Part shown: positions 33,312-42,206 of the stretch, one piece after another
Layout: every line of letters starts with the position of its first letter
Numbering within the stretch: the stretch's first letter is position 1
DNA from: Nocardioides sp. S-1144
GTDB taxonomy: Bacteria; Actinomycetota; Actinomycetes; Propionibacteriales; Nocardioidaceae
NCBI RefSeq assembly: GCF_005954645.2
Contig: NZ_CP040695.2
Location: 868,001 to 932,000 of the forward strand
Length of the DNA stretch: 64,000 nt
Direction of reading: 5' to 3'
Translations under genes and position numbers: made by a program
Notes under the pieces: model-generated
Database searches by the model: none
What the model was told of the DNA's origin: nothing
What the model saw: only the letters and a program-made list of their open reading frames with translations

Positions 33312-36300
33312 GTGTCAACGACGACGCACGATGCAGACAAGGCCGAGCTCCTGGCGAAGGCCGCCGACCTGGCGAAGCACGGCAAGGGGAGCGGAGGGCC
33401 GCCGCACGACGACGTGCACGGTCTCCTGCAGGCCTACTTCCGGCACGTGGCGCCCGAGGACGTCCTCGACCGCTCCGACGCCGACGTGTACGGCACCCTC
33501 GCCTCGCACTACAAGCTCGCCGACGTCCGGGCCCAGGGCACCGCCCAGGTCCGCGTCGTCACGCCCGTCTCCGCCGAGCACGGCTGGAGCGCGGGGGGCC
33601 ACTCGGTGGTCGAGGTCGTCGTCGACGACATGCCGTTCCTCGTCGACTCGCTGACCATGGAGCTGAGTCGCCAGCTGCGCGACGTGCACCTCGTCGTCCA
33701 CCCCAACTTCGACGTCGAGCGCACCCTCACCGGCGAGCTGGTGTCGGTGACGCCGGTCGCCGACGGCGCCTCCGAGCCCGACGACGGCCGCATCCGCGAG
33801 TCGTGGATGCACGTCGAGATCGACCGCCTGCGCGAGGACGACGACCCGGCGACGATCGTCGAGGACGTCCAGCGGGTCCTGCGCGACGTCCGCGAGGCCG
33901 TCGAGGACTGGGCGAAGATGAACGAGCGGGTCGCGGCCATCACCGCCGAGCTGCGCGAGGACCCGCCGCCGCTCGACCCCGAGGAGCTGCGCCAGTCCGG
34001 CGAGCTGCTCACCTGGCTGGCCGAGGGCCACTTCACCTTCCTCGGCTACCGCGAGTACACCCTCGACCGGGCCGAGGTCGACGGCGTCGAGGACGACGTC
34101 CTGCGCGCCGTCCCCGGCAGCGGGCTCGGCATCCTGCGCTCCGACCAGCACCTCTCGGAGTCGTTCGGCCGGCTGCCCGACCCGGTCAAGGCCAAGGCCC
34201 GCGAGAAGACCCTGCTGGTGCTGGCCAAGGCCAACTCGCGCGCGACCGTGCACCGCCGCGCCTACCTCGACTACGTCGGCGTGAAGACCTTCGGCGACGA
34301 CGGCGAGGTCACCGGCGAGCGCCGCTTCCTCGGTCTCTTCTCCAGCGCCGCCTACACCGAGTCGCTGCTGCGCATCCCGCTGGTGCGCGAGAAGGTGCAG
34401 GCGGTCCTGCACCGCAGCGGGTTCGACCCGCAGAGCCACGCCGGCAAGGCGCTGCTCGACACCCTCGAGACCTACCCGCGCGACGACCTCTTCCACACCC
34501 CGATCGAGGAGCTCGGGCCGCTGGCCGAGGCCGCCATGCAGGCGCGCGAGCGCCGCGCGGTGCGGATGTTCATCCGCAAGGACACCTACGGCCGCTACGT
34601 CTCGGTGCTCGTCTACCTCCCGCGCGACCGGTACAACACCGGCGTGCGCGAGCGGTTCGTGCAGATCCTCAAGGACCGCCTCGGCGCCGACGACGTCGAG
34701 TTCAACGTGCGGATCAACGAGTCCACGACCGCGCGGGTCCACTTCGTGGTCCACCAGCCGGCGGGGGAGTCCATCCCCGACATCGACACCGCCGACCTCG
34801 AGCGCCGCCTCGCCGAGGCCTCCCGGTCGTGGCGCGACGACTTCACCTCGGCCGTGATCGCCGAGTACGGCGAGGAGGTCGGCGCGATCCTCGGACGCCG
34901 CTACCTCGACTCCTTCCCCGAGGCCTACAAGGAGGACTTCCCGCCCCGGGTCGCCTCGGTCGACCTCGGCCGGCTCGAGGGCATCGACGGCGACGAGGGC
35001 ATCGACCACTCGCTCTACCAGGACGTCGACGCCGGCCGCGGCGAGGCGCGCCTCAAGCTGTACCGGATCGGCTCGCCCCTGTCGTTGAGCCAGATCCTGC
35101 CGATGCTGAGCTCGATGGGCGTCGAGGTCGTCGACGAGCGTCCCTACACGCTGACCGGCGTCGAGCGGCCCTCGCACATCTACGAGTTCGGGCTGCGCTA
35201 CCCCGGCACCCTCCCCGAGGAGGGCCGGGTCCTCTTCCAGGACGCGATCCGCGCCGTCTGGGACGGCTACACCGAGATCGACGGCTTCAACGCCCTCGTC
35301 CTCGGCGCCCGGCTCACCTGGCGCCAGGCGGCGCTGCTGCGCGCGTACGCGAAGTACATGAAGCAGGGCGGGACGCCGTTCGCCCTCGACTACATCGAGG
35401 ACGCACTCTCCTCCAACGTCGACATCACCCGGATGCTGGTCGACCTGTTCGAGGCGCGCTTCGACCCCGACCGCGACCGGTCCGAGGAGGCCGGCGTCGA
35501 GCAGCAGATCCTCGCCGCGCTCGACGACGTCGCGAGCCTCGACCACGACCGGATCCTGCGGTCCTACCTGACCCACGTGCAGGCGACGCTGCGCACCAAC
35601 TACTTCCAGCTCACCTCCGCCGGGGGGCCGCACACCTTCATCTCCCTCAAGCTGGAGCCGTCGGCGATCCCCGACCTCCCGGAGCCGCGGCCGGCCTACG
35701 AGATCTTCGTCTACTCGCCCCGGGTCGAGGGCGTGCACCTGCGCTTCGGCGCCGTCGCGCGCGGCGGGCTTCGCTGGAGCGACCGCCGCGACGACTTCCG
35801 CACCGAGGTGCTGGGGCTGGTCAAGGCCCAGATGGTCAAGAACACCGTGATCGTGCCGGTCGGCGCGAAGGGCGGCTTCTTCGCCAAGCACCTGCCCGAC
35901 CCCTCGGTCGACCGCGACGCGTGGCTGGCCGAGGGCATCGCCTGCTACAAGACGTTCATCTCGGGACTGCTCGACGTCACCGACAACCTCGTCGACGGCG
36001 TGACCGTGCCGCCCGAGCGCGTGGTGCGCCACGACGGTGACGACTCCTACCTCGTCGTGGCCGCCGACAAGGGCACCGCGACGTTCAGCGACATCGCCAA
36101 CGGCGTCGCGAAGTCCTACGGGTTCTGGCTCGGCGACGCGTTCGCCAGCGGCGGCTCGGTCGGCTACGACCACAAGGCGATGGGGATCACCGCCCGCGGC
36201 GCGTGGGTGTCGGTCCAGCGGCACTTCCGCGAGATGGGCGTCGACTGCCAGAGCGAGGACTTCACCTGCGCCGGCGTCGGCGACATGTCCGGCGACGTCT

Positions 36301-38162
36301 TCGGCAACGGGATGCTCTGCTCCGAGCACATCCGGCTGGTCGCCGCCTTCGACCACCGCGACATCTTCATCGACCCCGACCCCGACGCCGCGGCCTCCTT
36401 CGCCGAGCGCCGGCGCCTCTTCGAGCTGCCCCGCTCGAGCTGGCAGGACTACGACGCGTCGCTGATCTCCGCCGGCGGCGGCGTCTTCCCCCGCTCGGCG
36501 AAGTCGATCCGCCTCACCCCCGAGATCCGCGCGGCCCTGGGCATCGACGACGGCGTCGAGAAGATGACGCCGGCCGAGCTGATGCGCGCGATCCTGCTCT
36601 CGCCCGTCGACCTGCTGTGGAACGGCGGCATCGGCACCTACGTGAAGTCCGCCGAGGAGACCCACGGCGACGCCGGCGACAAGGCCAACGACCCGATCCG
36701 CGTCGACGGCGGCCAGCTCCGGGCCCGGTGCGTGGGAGAGGGCGGCAACCTCGGCATGACCCAGCTCGGGCGCATCGAGTACGCCCGCAACGGCGGCCGG
36801 GTCAACACCGACTTCATCGACAACTCCGCCGGCGTCGACACCTCCGACCACGAGGTGAACCTGAAGATCCTCCTCGACCGGGTCGTGGCCTCCGGCGACC
36901 TGACCGAGAAGCACCGCAACGCCGTGCTGGCCGAGATGACCGACGAGGTCGCCGGGCTGGTGCTGCGCGACAACTACGAGCAGAACCTGGCTCTCGCGAA
37001 CGCCGACTCGAACGCCGTCCCGCTGCTGCACGTCCACGAGTCGTGGATGAAGCGGCTCGAGCGCGACGGCGTCCTCAACCGCGAGCTCGAGGCGCTCCCG
37101 ACCAGCCGGCAGGTGCGCCGCCGCATCGAGCGCGGCGAGGGGCTCAGCGTCCCCGAGCTGTCGGTGCTGCTCGCCTGGACCAAGATCGTGCTGGCCACCG
37201 AGCTGATCGACTCCGACCTGCCTGACGACCCGTACCTCGACCTCGACCTGCGCAGCTACTTCCCGACGGCGGTCCGCGAGCGCTTCGCCGACCGCATCGT
37301 CGACCACCCGCTGCGCCGCGAGATCATCGTGACCCAGGTCGTCAACGACCTGGTCAACGGCGCCGGCATGACCTACTGGCCGCGGCTGGCCGGCGAGACC
37401 GGGGCCAGCGCCGCCGAGCTCACCCGCGCCAACTTCGTGGCCCGCGAGATCTTCGGCTCCCTGGCGCTGCGCGAGGAGATCGCGACCTACGACAACGACC
37501 TCGACGCCGCCGTGCAGACCCACATGCGCATCGAGATGCGCACGCTGGTCGAGCGCGGGTCGCGCTGGCTGATCACCAACCGGCGTCCCCCGCTCGACAG
37601 CCAGGGGCTGGTGGACACCTTCTCCGGCCCGATGCAGGCCGCGATGACCGAGCTCCCCGACCTCCTGGTCGGCAGCGAGCTGGCCTCCTACGAGCAGCGG
37701 CGCGCCGCCCTCGTCGAGCGCCAGGTGCCCGAGGACCTCGCCTCCCGCGTCGCGATGCTCCCGACCGCCTACCAGCTGCTCAACGTGATCGAGATCGCGA
37801 GCCGTGAGGGCCTCGAGCCGGCCGACGTCGCCCGGGTGCACTTCGCGCTCGCCGAGCGGCTGGGCCTCCCGCTGCTGGTGCAGCAGATCCTGACCCTGCC
37901 GCGCGACGACCAGTGGCAGACCATGGCGCGCGCGACCCTGCGCGACGACCTCCACTCGGTGCACGCCCAGCTCACCGCCCAGGTGCTCGCCGACAGCGCG
38001 GCCGACGACCCGGCCGCCGACCGGATCGCGGCCTGGGAGGACGGCGACGACGTCCGCGTCACCCGCGCCGCCGAGACCGTCGCCCAGATCTGCGCCGACG
38101 GCGAGGTCGACCTGGCCCGGATGTCGGTCGGCCTGCGCGTCGTCCGCAGCCTGCTCGCCTGA
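33312..38162 (+). CDS. gdh: Large NAD-specific glutamate dehydrogenase
   Basis: Oxidative deamination of glutamate to 2-oxoglutarate. At 1616 residues it is the 180-kDa GDH type known from Streptomyces and mycobacteria. The N-terminal ~700 residues contain ACT-like regulatory modules (EVVVDDMPFLVDSLTMELSR; VYLPRDRYNTGVRERF). The catalytic domain follows: GAVARGGLRWSDRRDDFRTE, VGAKGGFFAKHLPDP (lysines of the active site), a TGAGTVSG-like nucleotide region at VGDMSGDVFGNGML, and WNGGIGTYVKS. The C-terminal domain is helical. GTG 33312 is set by TAGGTT 7 nt upstream. Monocistronic; paired hairpin repeats follow. Confidence 0.96.
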   Translation: MSTTTHDADKAELLAKAADLAKHGKGSGGPPHDDVHGLLQAYFRHVAPEDVLDRSDADVYGTLASHYKLADVRAQGTAQVRVVTPVSAEHGWSAGGHSVVEVVVDDMPFLVDSLTMELSRQLRDVHLVVHPNFDVERTLTGELVSVTPVADGASEPDDGRIRESWMHVEIDRLREDDDPATIVEDVQRVLRDVREAVEDWAKMNERVAAITAELREDPPPLDPEELRQSGELLTWLAEGHFTFLGYREYTLDRAEVDGVEDDVLRAVPGSGLGILRSDQHLSESFGRLPDPVKAKAREKTLLVLAKANSRATVHRRAYLDYVGVKTFGDDGEVTGERRFLGLFSSAAYTESLLRIPLVREKVQAVLHRSGFDPQSHAGKALLDTLETYPRDDLFHTPIEELGPLAEAAMQARERRAVRMFIRKDTYGRYVSVLVYLPRDRYNTGVRERFVQILKDRLGADDVEFNVRINESTTARVHFVVHQPAGESIPDIDTADLERRLAEASRSWRDDFTSAVIAEYGEEVGAILGRRYLDSFPEAYKEDFPPRVASVDLGRLEGIDGDEGIDHSLYQDVDAGRGEARLKLYRIGSPLSLSQILPMLSSMGVEVVDERPYTLTGVERPSHIYEFGLRYPGTLPEEGRVLFQDAIRAVWDGYTEIDGFNALVLGARLTWRQAALLRAYAKYMKQGGTPFALDYIEDALSSNVDITRMLVDLFEARFDPDRDRSEEAGVEQQILAALDDVASLDHDRILRSYLTHVQATLRTNYFQLTSAGGPHTFISLKLEPSAIPDLPEPRPAYEIFVYSPRVEGVHLRFGAVARGGLRWSDRRDDFRTEVLGLVKAQMVKNTVIVPVGAKGGFFAKHLPDPSVDRDAWLAEGIACYKTFISGLLDVTDNLVDGVTVPPERVVRHDGDDSYLVVAADKGTATFSDIANGVAKSYGFWLGDAFASGGSVGYDHKAMGITARGAWVSVQRHFREMGVDCQSEDFTCAGVGDMSGDVFGNGMLCSEHIRLVAAFDHRDIFIDPDPDAAASFAERRRLFELPRSSWQDYDASLISAGGGVFPRSAKSIRLTPEIRAALGIDDGVEKMTPAELMRAILLSPVDLLWNGGIGTYVKSAEETHGDAGDKANDPIRVDGGQLRARCVGEGGNLGMTQLGRIEYARNGGRVNTDFIDNSAGVDTSDHEVNLKILLDRVVASGDLTEKHRNAVLAEMTDEVAGLVLRDNYEQNLALANADSNAVPLLHVHESWMKRLERDGVLNRELEALPTSRQVRRRIERGEGLSVPELSVLLAWTKIVLATELIDSDLPDDPYLDLDLRSYFPTAVRERFADRIVDHPLRREIIVTQVVNDLVNGAGMTYWPRLAGETGASAAELTRANFVAREIFGSLALREEIATYDNDLDAAVQTHMRIEMRTLVERGSRWLITNRRPPLDSQGLVDTFSGPMQAAMTELPDLLVGSELASYEQRRAALVERQVPEDLASRVAMLPTAYQLLNVIEIASREGLEPADVARVHFALAERLGLPLLVQQILTLPRDDQWQTMARATLRDDLHSVHAQLTAQVLADSAADDPAADRIAAWEDGDDVRVTRAAETVAQICADGEVDLARMSVGLRVVRSLLA

Positions 38163-38195
38163 CCTCCACGCCCTGGAGTCGGGTGCCCTGCCCGT

Positions 38196-38345
38196 GCAAT
38201 TGCCGCGAATGGCTCGGTTCCGACGTCCGAACCTGAGCCGATCGCGGCAATTGCGCGCCCTTGGCCGCCCTGCCCACCCTGCCCGTGCAATTGCCGCGAA
38301 TCGCTCGGCTCCGGCGCCCAAACCTGAGCCAATCGCTGCAATTGC
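38196..38345. repeat. Two 59-bp imperfect hairpins with GCAATTGC ends
   Basis: Copies at 38196-38254 and 38287-38345. Each starts GCAATTGCCGCGAAT, runs into GGCTCGG or CGCTCGG, and closes with AACCTGAGCC, ATCGC and GGCAATTGC or TGCAATTGC, so it folds into a stem of about 24 bp with a 10-nt loop. The two copies are ~85% alike. They fill the 285-bp gap between gdh and the ABC exporter and may end gdh transcription. The AATTG core is unusually A/T-rich for this DNA. Confidence 0.9.
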
Positions 38346-38433
38346 AGGCGTCTGGCCACCCCGCCCGGGCCGACCCGAGGACGGAAGCGGTCTGAGGTAC
38401 CTCAGAGGTTCGTGGGTTGTCGGAGGCCCGACC

Positions 38434-38439
38434 TAGAGT
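38434..38439 (+). promoter_or_regulatory. -10 element TAGAGT for the ABC exporter operon
   Basis: TAGAGT (TAnnnT) lies 8 nt before the ATG at 38448, with no ribosome binding site between, fitting the leaderless pattern. Confidence 0.5.
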
Positions 38440-38447
38440 CGTTGTCG

Positions 38448-40241
38448 ATGGCAACGACTTCTCACGACGTCGGTCTCGACCCCGACCCCGACCAGCCGCC
38501 CGCGGCCAGCGTCCGCTTTCTGTGGCGGCTGCGCGGCTACCTGCGCCCGCACCTCGGCTCGGTCGCGGTCATGCTGCTCACCTCGCTGGCGGTGGTGGGC
38601 ACCTCGATCGGCATCCCGCTCGTCACCCGCGCGGTGATCGACGGCCCGATCGCCGACCACGAGCTGGGACCGGTGCTGCCGCTCGGCCTGCTCGCGCTGG
38701 CCCTCGGCGTCGTCGAGGCGGTGCTGATCTTCGTGCGCCGGTGGGTCCAGAGCACCGCGGTGCTCGCCATGGAGACCTCCATGCGCCACGACCTCTATAC
38801 GCGGCTCCAGGAGCTGCCGATGTCGTTCCACAGCAGGTGGCCGGCGGGCCAGCTGCTGTCGCGCGCGATCCAGGACCTCAGCTCGATCCGCCGGTTCAGC
38901 GGGTTCGGGCTGATCTTCCTGGTCGTCAACATCGTGCAGGTCGTCGCGGTGACCATCGTGCTGCTCGGCATGTACTGGCCGCTCGGACTGGTCGTCGCGG
39001 CCACCGCCGCGCCCATCGTGTGGCTCTCGATGACCTTCGAGAAGAAGTACGTCGTGATGTCGCGCCGCGTGCAGGACCAGCAGGGCGACCTCGCCACCCT
39101 CGCCGAGGAGGGCGCGCTCGGGTTCCGGGTCATCAAGGCGTTCGGCCGCAGCGAGCACGTCGCCTCGGAGTACGAGCGCCAGGCCCGCTCGCTGCACGCC
39201 TCCAGCATGGACAAGGTGCACCTCTCGGCCCGGTTCTGGACCTTCCTGGAGGTCATCCCCAACCTCGCCGTGTGCGTCGTGCTGCTGCTCGGCGCGATCG
39301 GCGCCGGCCAGGGCGCGCTGACCACCGGCGAGCTGGTCGCCTTCATCACGCTGCTGCTCTCGCTGGTCTGGCCGGTCTCCTCCCTCGGCGTCATCCTGGC
39401 GATGGCCCAGGAGGCGATGTCGGCCTCTGCGCGGATCCTCGAGGTGCTCGACACCGAGCCCGCCATCGTCGGCGGCGACCGCACGATCGCCGAGCCGCGC
39501 GGCCACCTGCGTTTCGAGCACGTCGACTTCGCCTTCCCCGACGCCCCCGACGAGGTCGTGCTGCGCGACGTCTGCCTCGACGTGCCGCCCGGTGAGACGG
39601 TCGCGATCGTCGGCGGCACCGGCTCCGGCAAGACCGCGCTCACCGCCCTGGTGCCGCGGCTGCACGACGTCACGGCCGGGCGGATCACGATCGACGGCGT
39701 CGACGTCCGCGACCTCGAGCTCGGTCACCTGCGCTCGCTGGTCGCGACGGCCTTCGAGGAGCCGACCCTGTTCTCGATGAGCGCCCGCGAGAACCTCACC
39801 CTGGGCCGAGCCGAGGCCCCCGAGGCCGACGTCGAGGAGGCCATCGACGTCGCCCAGGCCGGGTTCGTCCGCGACCTGCCCTGGGGTCTCGACACCCGCA
39901 TCGGCGAGCAGGGCATGGCGCTCTCCGGTGGCCAGCGGCAGCGGCTCGCGCTGGCCCGTGCCGTCGTCGCCCGGCCCCGCATCCTGGTGCTCGACGACAC
40001 GCTCTCCGCGCTCGACGTCCACACCGAGCGGCTCGTCGAGGACGCCCTGCGCGCCGTGCTCGGCTCCACCACCGGCATCGTGGTGGCCCACCGCGCCTCG
40101 ACCGTGCTGCTCGCCGACCGGGTCGCGCTGCTCCAGGACGGCACCATCACCCACGTCGGCCAGCACCGCACCCTGCTCGCCGAGGTCCCCGCCTACCGCG
40201 AGCTGCTCAGCGCCGACGCCGGCGACCGGGTGCCCGCATGA
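38448..40241 (+). CDS. ABC exporter half-transporter with degenerate Walker B
   Basis: Type IV ABC exporter subunit of 597 residues: six membrane helices (residues ~30-320) fused to a nucleotide-binding domain. Walker A is GGTGSGKTAL (K395), the signature LSGGQRQRLALARA, and Walker B ILVLDDTLSALD, where the catalytic Glu is D517. The Q-loop reads TAFEEPTLFS with Glu in place of Gln. These losses mark the degenerate half of a heterodimer like BmrC or TM287. The partner gene follows with an ATGA overlap and keeps the catalytic Glu. Substrate unknown; drug or lipid export is typical for the family. Confidence 0.93.
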   Translation: MATTSHDVGLDPDPDQPPAASVRFLWRLRGYLRPHLGSVAVMLLTSLAVVGTSIGIPLVTRAVIDGPIADHELGPVLPLGLLALALGVVEAVLIFVRRWVQSTAVLAMETSMRHDLYTRLQELPMSFHSRWPAGQLLSRAIQDLSSIRRFSGFGLIFLVVNIVQVVAVTIVLLGMYWPLGLVVAATAAPIVWLSMTFEKKYVVMSRRVQDQQGDLATLAEEGALGFRVIKAFGRSEHVASEYERQARSLHASSMDKVHLSARFWTFLEVIPNLAVCVVLLLGAIGAGQGALTTGELVAFITLLLSLVWPVSSLGVILAMAQEAMSASARILEVLDTEPAIVGGDRTIAEPRGHLRFEHVDFAFPDAPDEVVLRDVCLDVPPGETVAIVGGTGSGKTALTALVPRLHDVTAGRITIDGVDVRDLELGHLRSLVATAFEEPTLFSMSARENLTLGRAEAPEADVEEAIDVAQAGFVRDLPWGLDTRIGEQGMALSGGQRQRLALARAVVARPRILVLDDTLSALDVHTERLVEDALRAVLGSTTGIVVAHRASTVLLADRVALLQDGTITHVGQHRTLLAEVPAYRELLSADAGDRVPA

Positions 40242-42103
40242 GCACTGACACCAGCACCGGCACCGGCACGAGCACCGGCACCGACGCCGACCAGTCCTGG
40301 CGCGGCATCGCCGCGGGCGAGGCCGACGCCATCGACAGCGCCGACCGGATCCGCTTCACCGGCGGGTCGGGCCAGCTGCTGCGCGAGCTGCTGCGCCCCT
40401 ACCGGCGGGCGATCTGGATCCTCGTCGCCGTCGTGGTCGTCGAGAACGCCGCCCGCCTGGCCATCCCGTACCTGGTCAAGGTCGGCATCGACAGCGGCAT
40501 CCCGCCGATCCGCGAGAGCGACGACCTCGGCCCGCTGGGCATCGTGGTCGCCCTCGTGCTCGGGGCGACGGTCGTGCAGGCCATCACCCGCCAGATCTTC
40601 CTGGTGCGCTCGGGCCGGATCGGCCAGGACCTCCTCTACCAGCTGCGCCGCCGCGTCTTCCGGCACTTCCAGCGGCTCAGCCCGGCCTTCCACGACGACT
40701 ACACCTCGGGCCGGATCATCTCCCGGCAGACCTCCGACATCGACGCCATCTACGAGATGCTCGAGACCGGCTTCGACGGCCTGGTCACGGCGTTCCTGAC
40801 CCTCGTCGGCACGGCCGTCATCCTGATGTTCCTCGACGTGAAGCTCGGCCTGCTGGCCCTGCTCTGCGGTCCGTTCCTGTTCTGGATCACCGCGTGGTTC
40901 CGCCGCGAGTCGGCCAAGAGCTACCGCGTCGCCCGCGAGCGGGTCGCGCTGCTGATCGTCCACTTCGTCGAGTCGATGGGTGGCATCCGCGCGGTGCAGG
41001 CGTTCCGCCGCGAACCGCGCGACCTGGAGATCTTCGACGTCCTCAACGACGACAACCGCCGCGCCAACCTGGTCGCCTTCCGGCTCGTCGCCTGGTTCAT
41101 GCCGGGCGTGCGGCTGATCGGCAACATCACGATCGCCGCGGTCCTCGTCTACGGCGGCTACCTCGCCTACCAGGGCGAGGTCACCGTCGGCGTGCTCGCG
41201 GCGTTCCTGCTCTACCTGCGCCGGTTCTTCGAGCCGATGATGGAGATCTCGCAGTTCTTCAACACCTTCCAGTCCGCCTCGGCGGCCCTGGAGAAGCTGG
41301 CCGGGGTGCTCCGCGTGGAGCCGTCGGTGCCCGAGCCGGCCACGCCGGTCCCGCTCGCGCACCGCCGCGGCGGGCTCACCTTCGAGCAGGTCCGCTTCTC
41401 CTACGTCGACGGCCGCGACGTGCTGCCCGGCCTCGACCTCGACATCCCCGGTGGGCAGACGGTCGCGCTGGTCGGCACCACCGGCGCCGGCAAGACGACC
41501 CTGGCCAAGCTCGCGACCCGCTTCTACGACCCCACGTCGGGCCGGGTGCTCCTCGACGGCGTCGACCTGCGCGACCTGGCCTCCGACGACCTGCGCTCCT
41601 CGGTGGTCATGGTGACCCAGGAGAACTTCCTGTTCACCGGCTCCATCGCCGACAACATCCGCTTCGGTCGGCCGGGCGCCTCCGACGCCGACGTCGAGGC
41701 GGCCGCCCGCGCCCTCGGCGCGCACGACCTGATCATGGCGCTGCCCGACGGCTACGCCACCCAGGTCGCCAACCGCGGGGGCCGGCTCAGTGCCGGCCAG
41801 CGCCAGCTCGTCGCCTTCGCCCGCGCCTTCCTCGCCGACCCCGAGGTGCTCATCCTCGACGAGGCGACGTCGTCCCTCGACGTCCCCTCGGAGCGGCTGG
41901 TCCAGCACGCGCTGCGCACCGTGCTCGCCGGTCGGACGGCCGTGATCATCGCCCACCGCCTGTCCACGGTCGAGATCGCCGACCGGGTGCTGGTGATGGC
42001 GCACGGCGACGTCGTCGAGGACGGCACCCCCGCCGACCTCGTCGCCGGGGGAGAGGGGCACTTCTCCGACCTGCACCGGGCCTGGCTCGACTCGCTGGCC
42101 TGA
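40238..42103 (+). CDS. ABC exporter half-transporter, catalytic partner
   Basis: Second subunit of the heterodimeric exporter, 621 residues. An unusual Thr/Gly-rich N-terminus (STDTSTGTGTSTGTDADQS) precedes six membrane helices. The nucleotide-binding domain has Walker A GTTGAGKTTL (K419), a normal Q-loop (VMVTQENFLF), signature LSAGQRQLVAFARA with Ala in the second place, and intact Walker B VLILDEATSSLD (E542). The altered signature here and the altered Walker B in the partner fall in the same composite site, so one site hydrolyses ATP and the other is likely regulatory. The ATG overlaps the partner's stop. Confidence 0.94.
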   Translation: MSTDTSTGTGTSTGTDADQSWRGIAAGEADAIDSADRIRFTGGSGQLLRELLRPYRRAIWILVAVVVVENAARLAIPYLVKVGIDSGIPPIRESDDLGPLGIVVALVLGATVVQAITRQIFLVRSGRIGQDLLYQLRRRVFRHFQRLSPAFHDDYTSGRIISRQTSDIDAIYEMLETGFDGLVTAFLTLVGTAVILMFLDVKLGLLALLCGPFLFWITAWFRRESAKSYRVARERVALLIVHFVESMGGIRAVQAFRREPRDLEIFDVLNDDNRRANLVAFRLVAWFMPGVRLIGNITIAAVLVYGGYLAYQGEVTVGVLAAFLLYLRRFFEPMMEISQFFNTFQSASAALEKLAGVLRVEPSVPEPATPVPLAHRRGGLTFEQVRFSYVDGRDVLPGLDLDIPGGQTVALVGTTGAGKTTLAKLATRFYDPTSGRVLLDGVDLRDLASDDLRSSVVMVTQENFLFTGSIADNIRFGRPGASDADVEAAARALGAHDLIMALPDGYATQVANRGGRLSAGQRQLVAFARAFLADPEVLILDEATSSLDVPSERLVQHALRTVLAGRTAVIIAHRLSTVEIADRVLVMAHGDVVEDGTPADLVAGGEGHFSDLHRAWLDSLA

Positions 42104-42206
42104 GCGGCGCTCCGTTACATCCCGGTTTCGGCGACCCGATTCCCCCGCGCGTGGTCGGTGGCCGCCCCTAGGTTGAGCGGGTCCACCCACCAACCGAAGG
42201 ACGAGG

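Noticed and set aside
33315..38321. Very long open frame on the minus strand (over 1600 codons) across the glutamate dehydrogenase gene
   Set aside because: Shadow of GC-rich codon use; the plus strand encodes a full, recognisable dehydrogenase and the antisense translation is low-complexity Val/Gly/Asp/Arg-rich.
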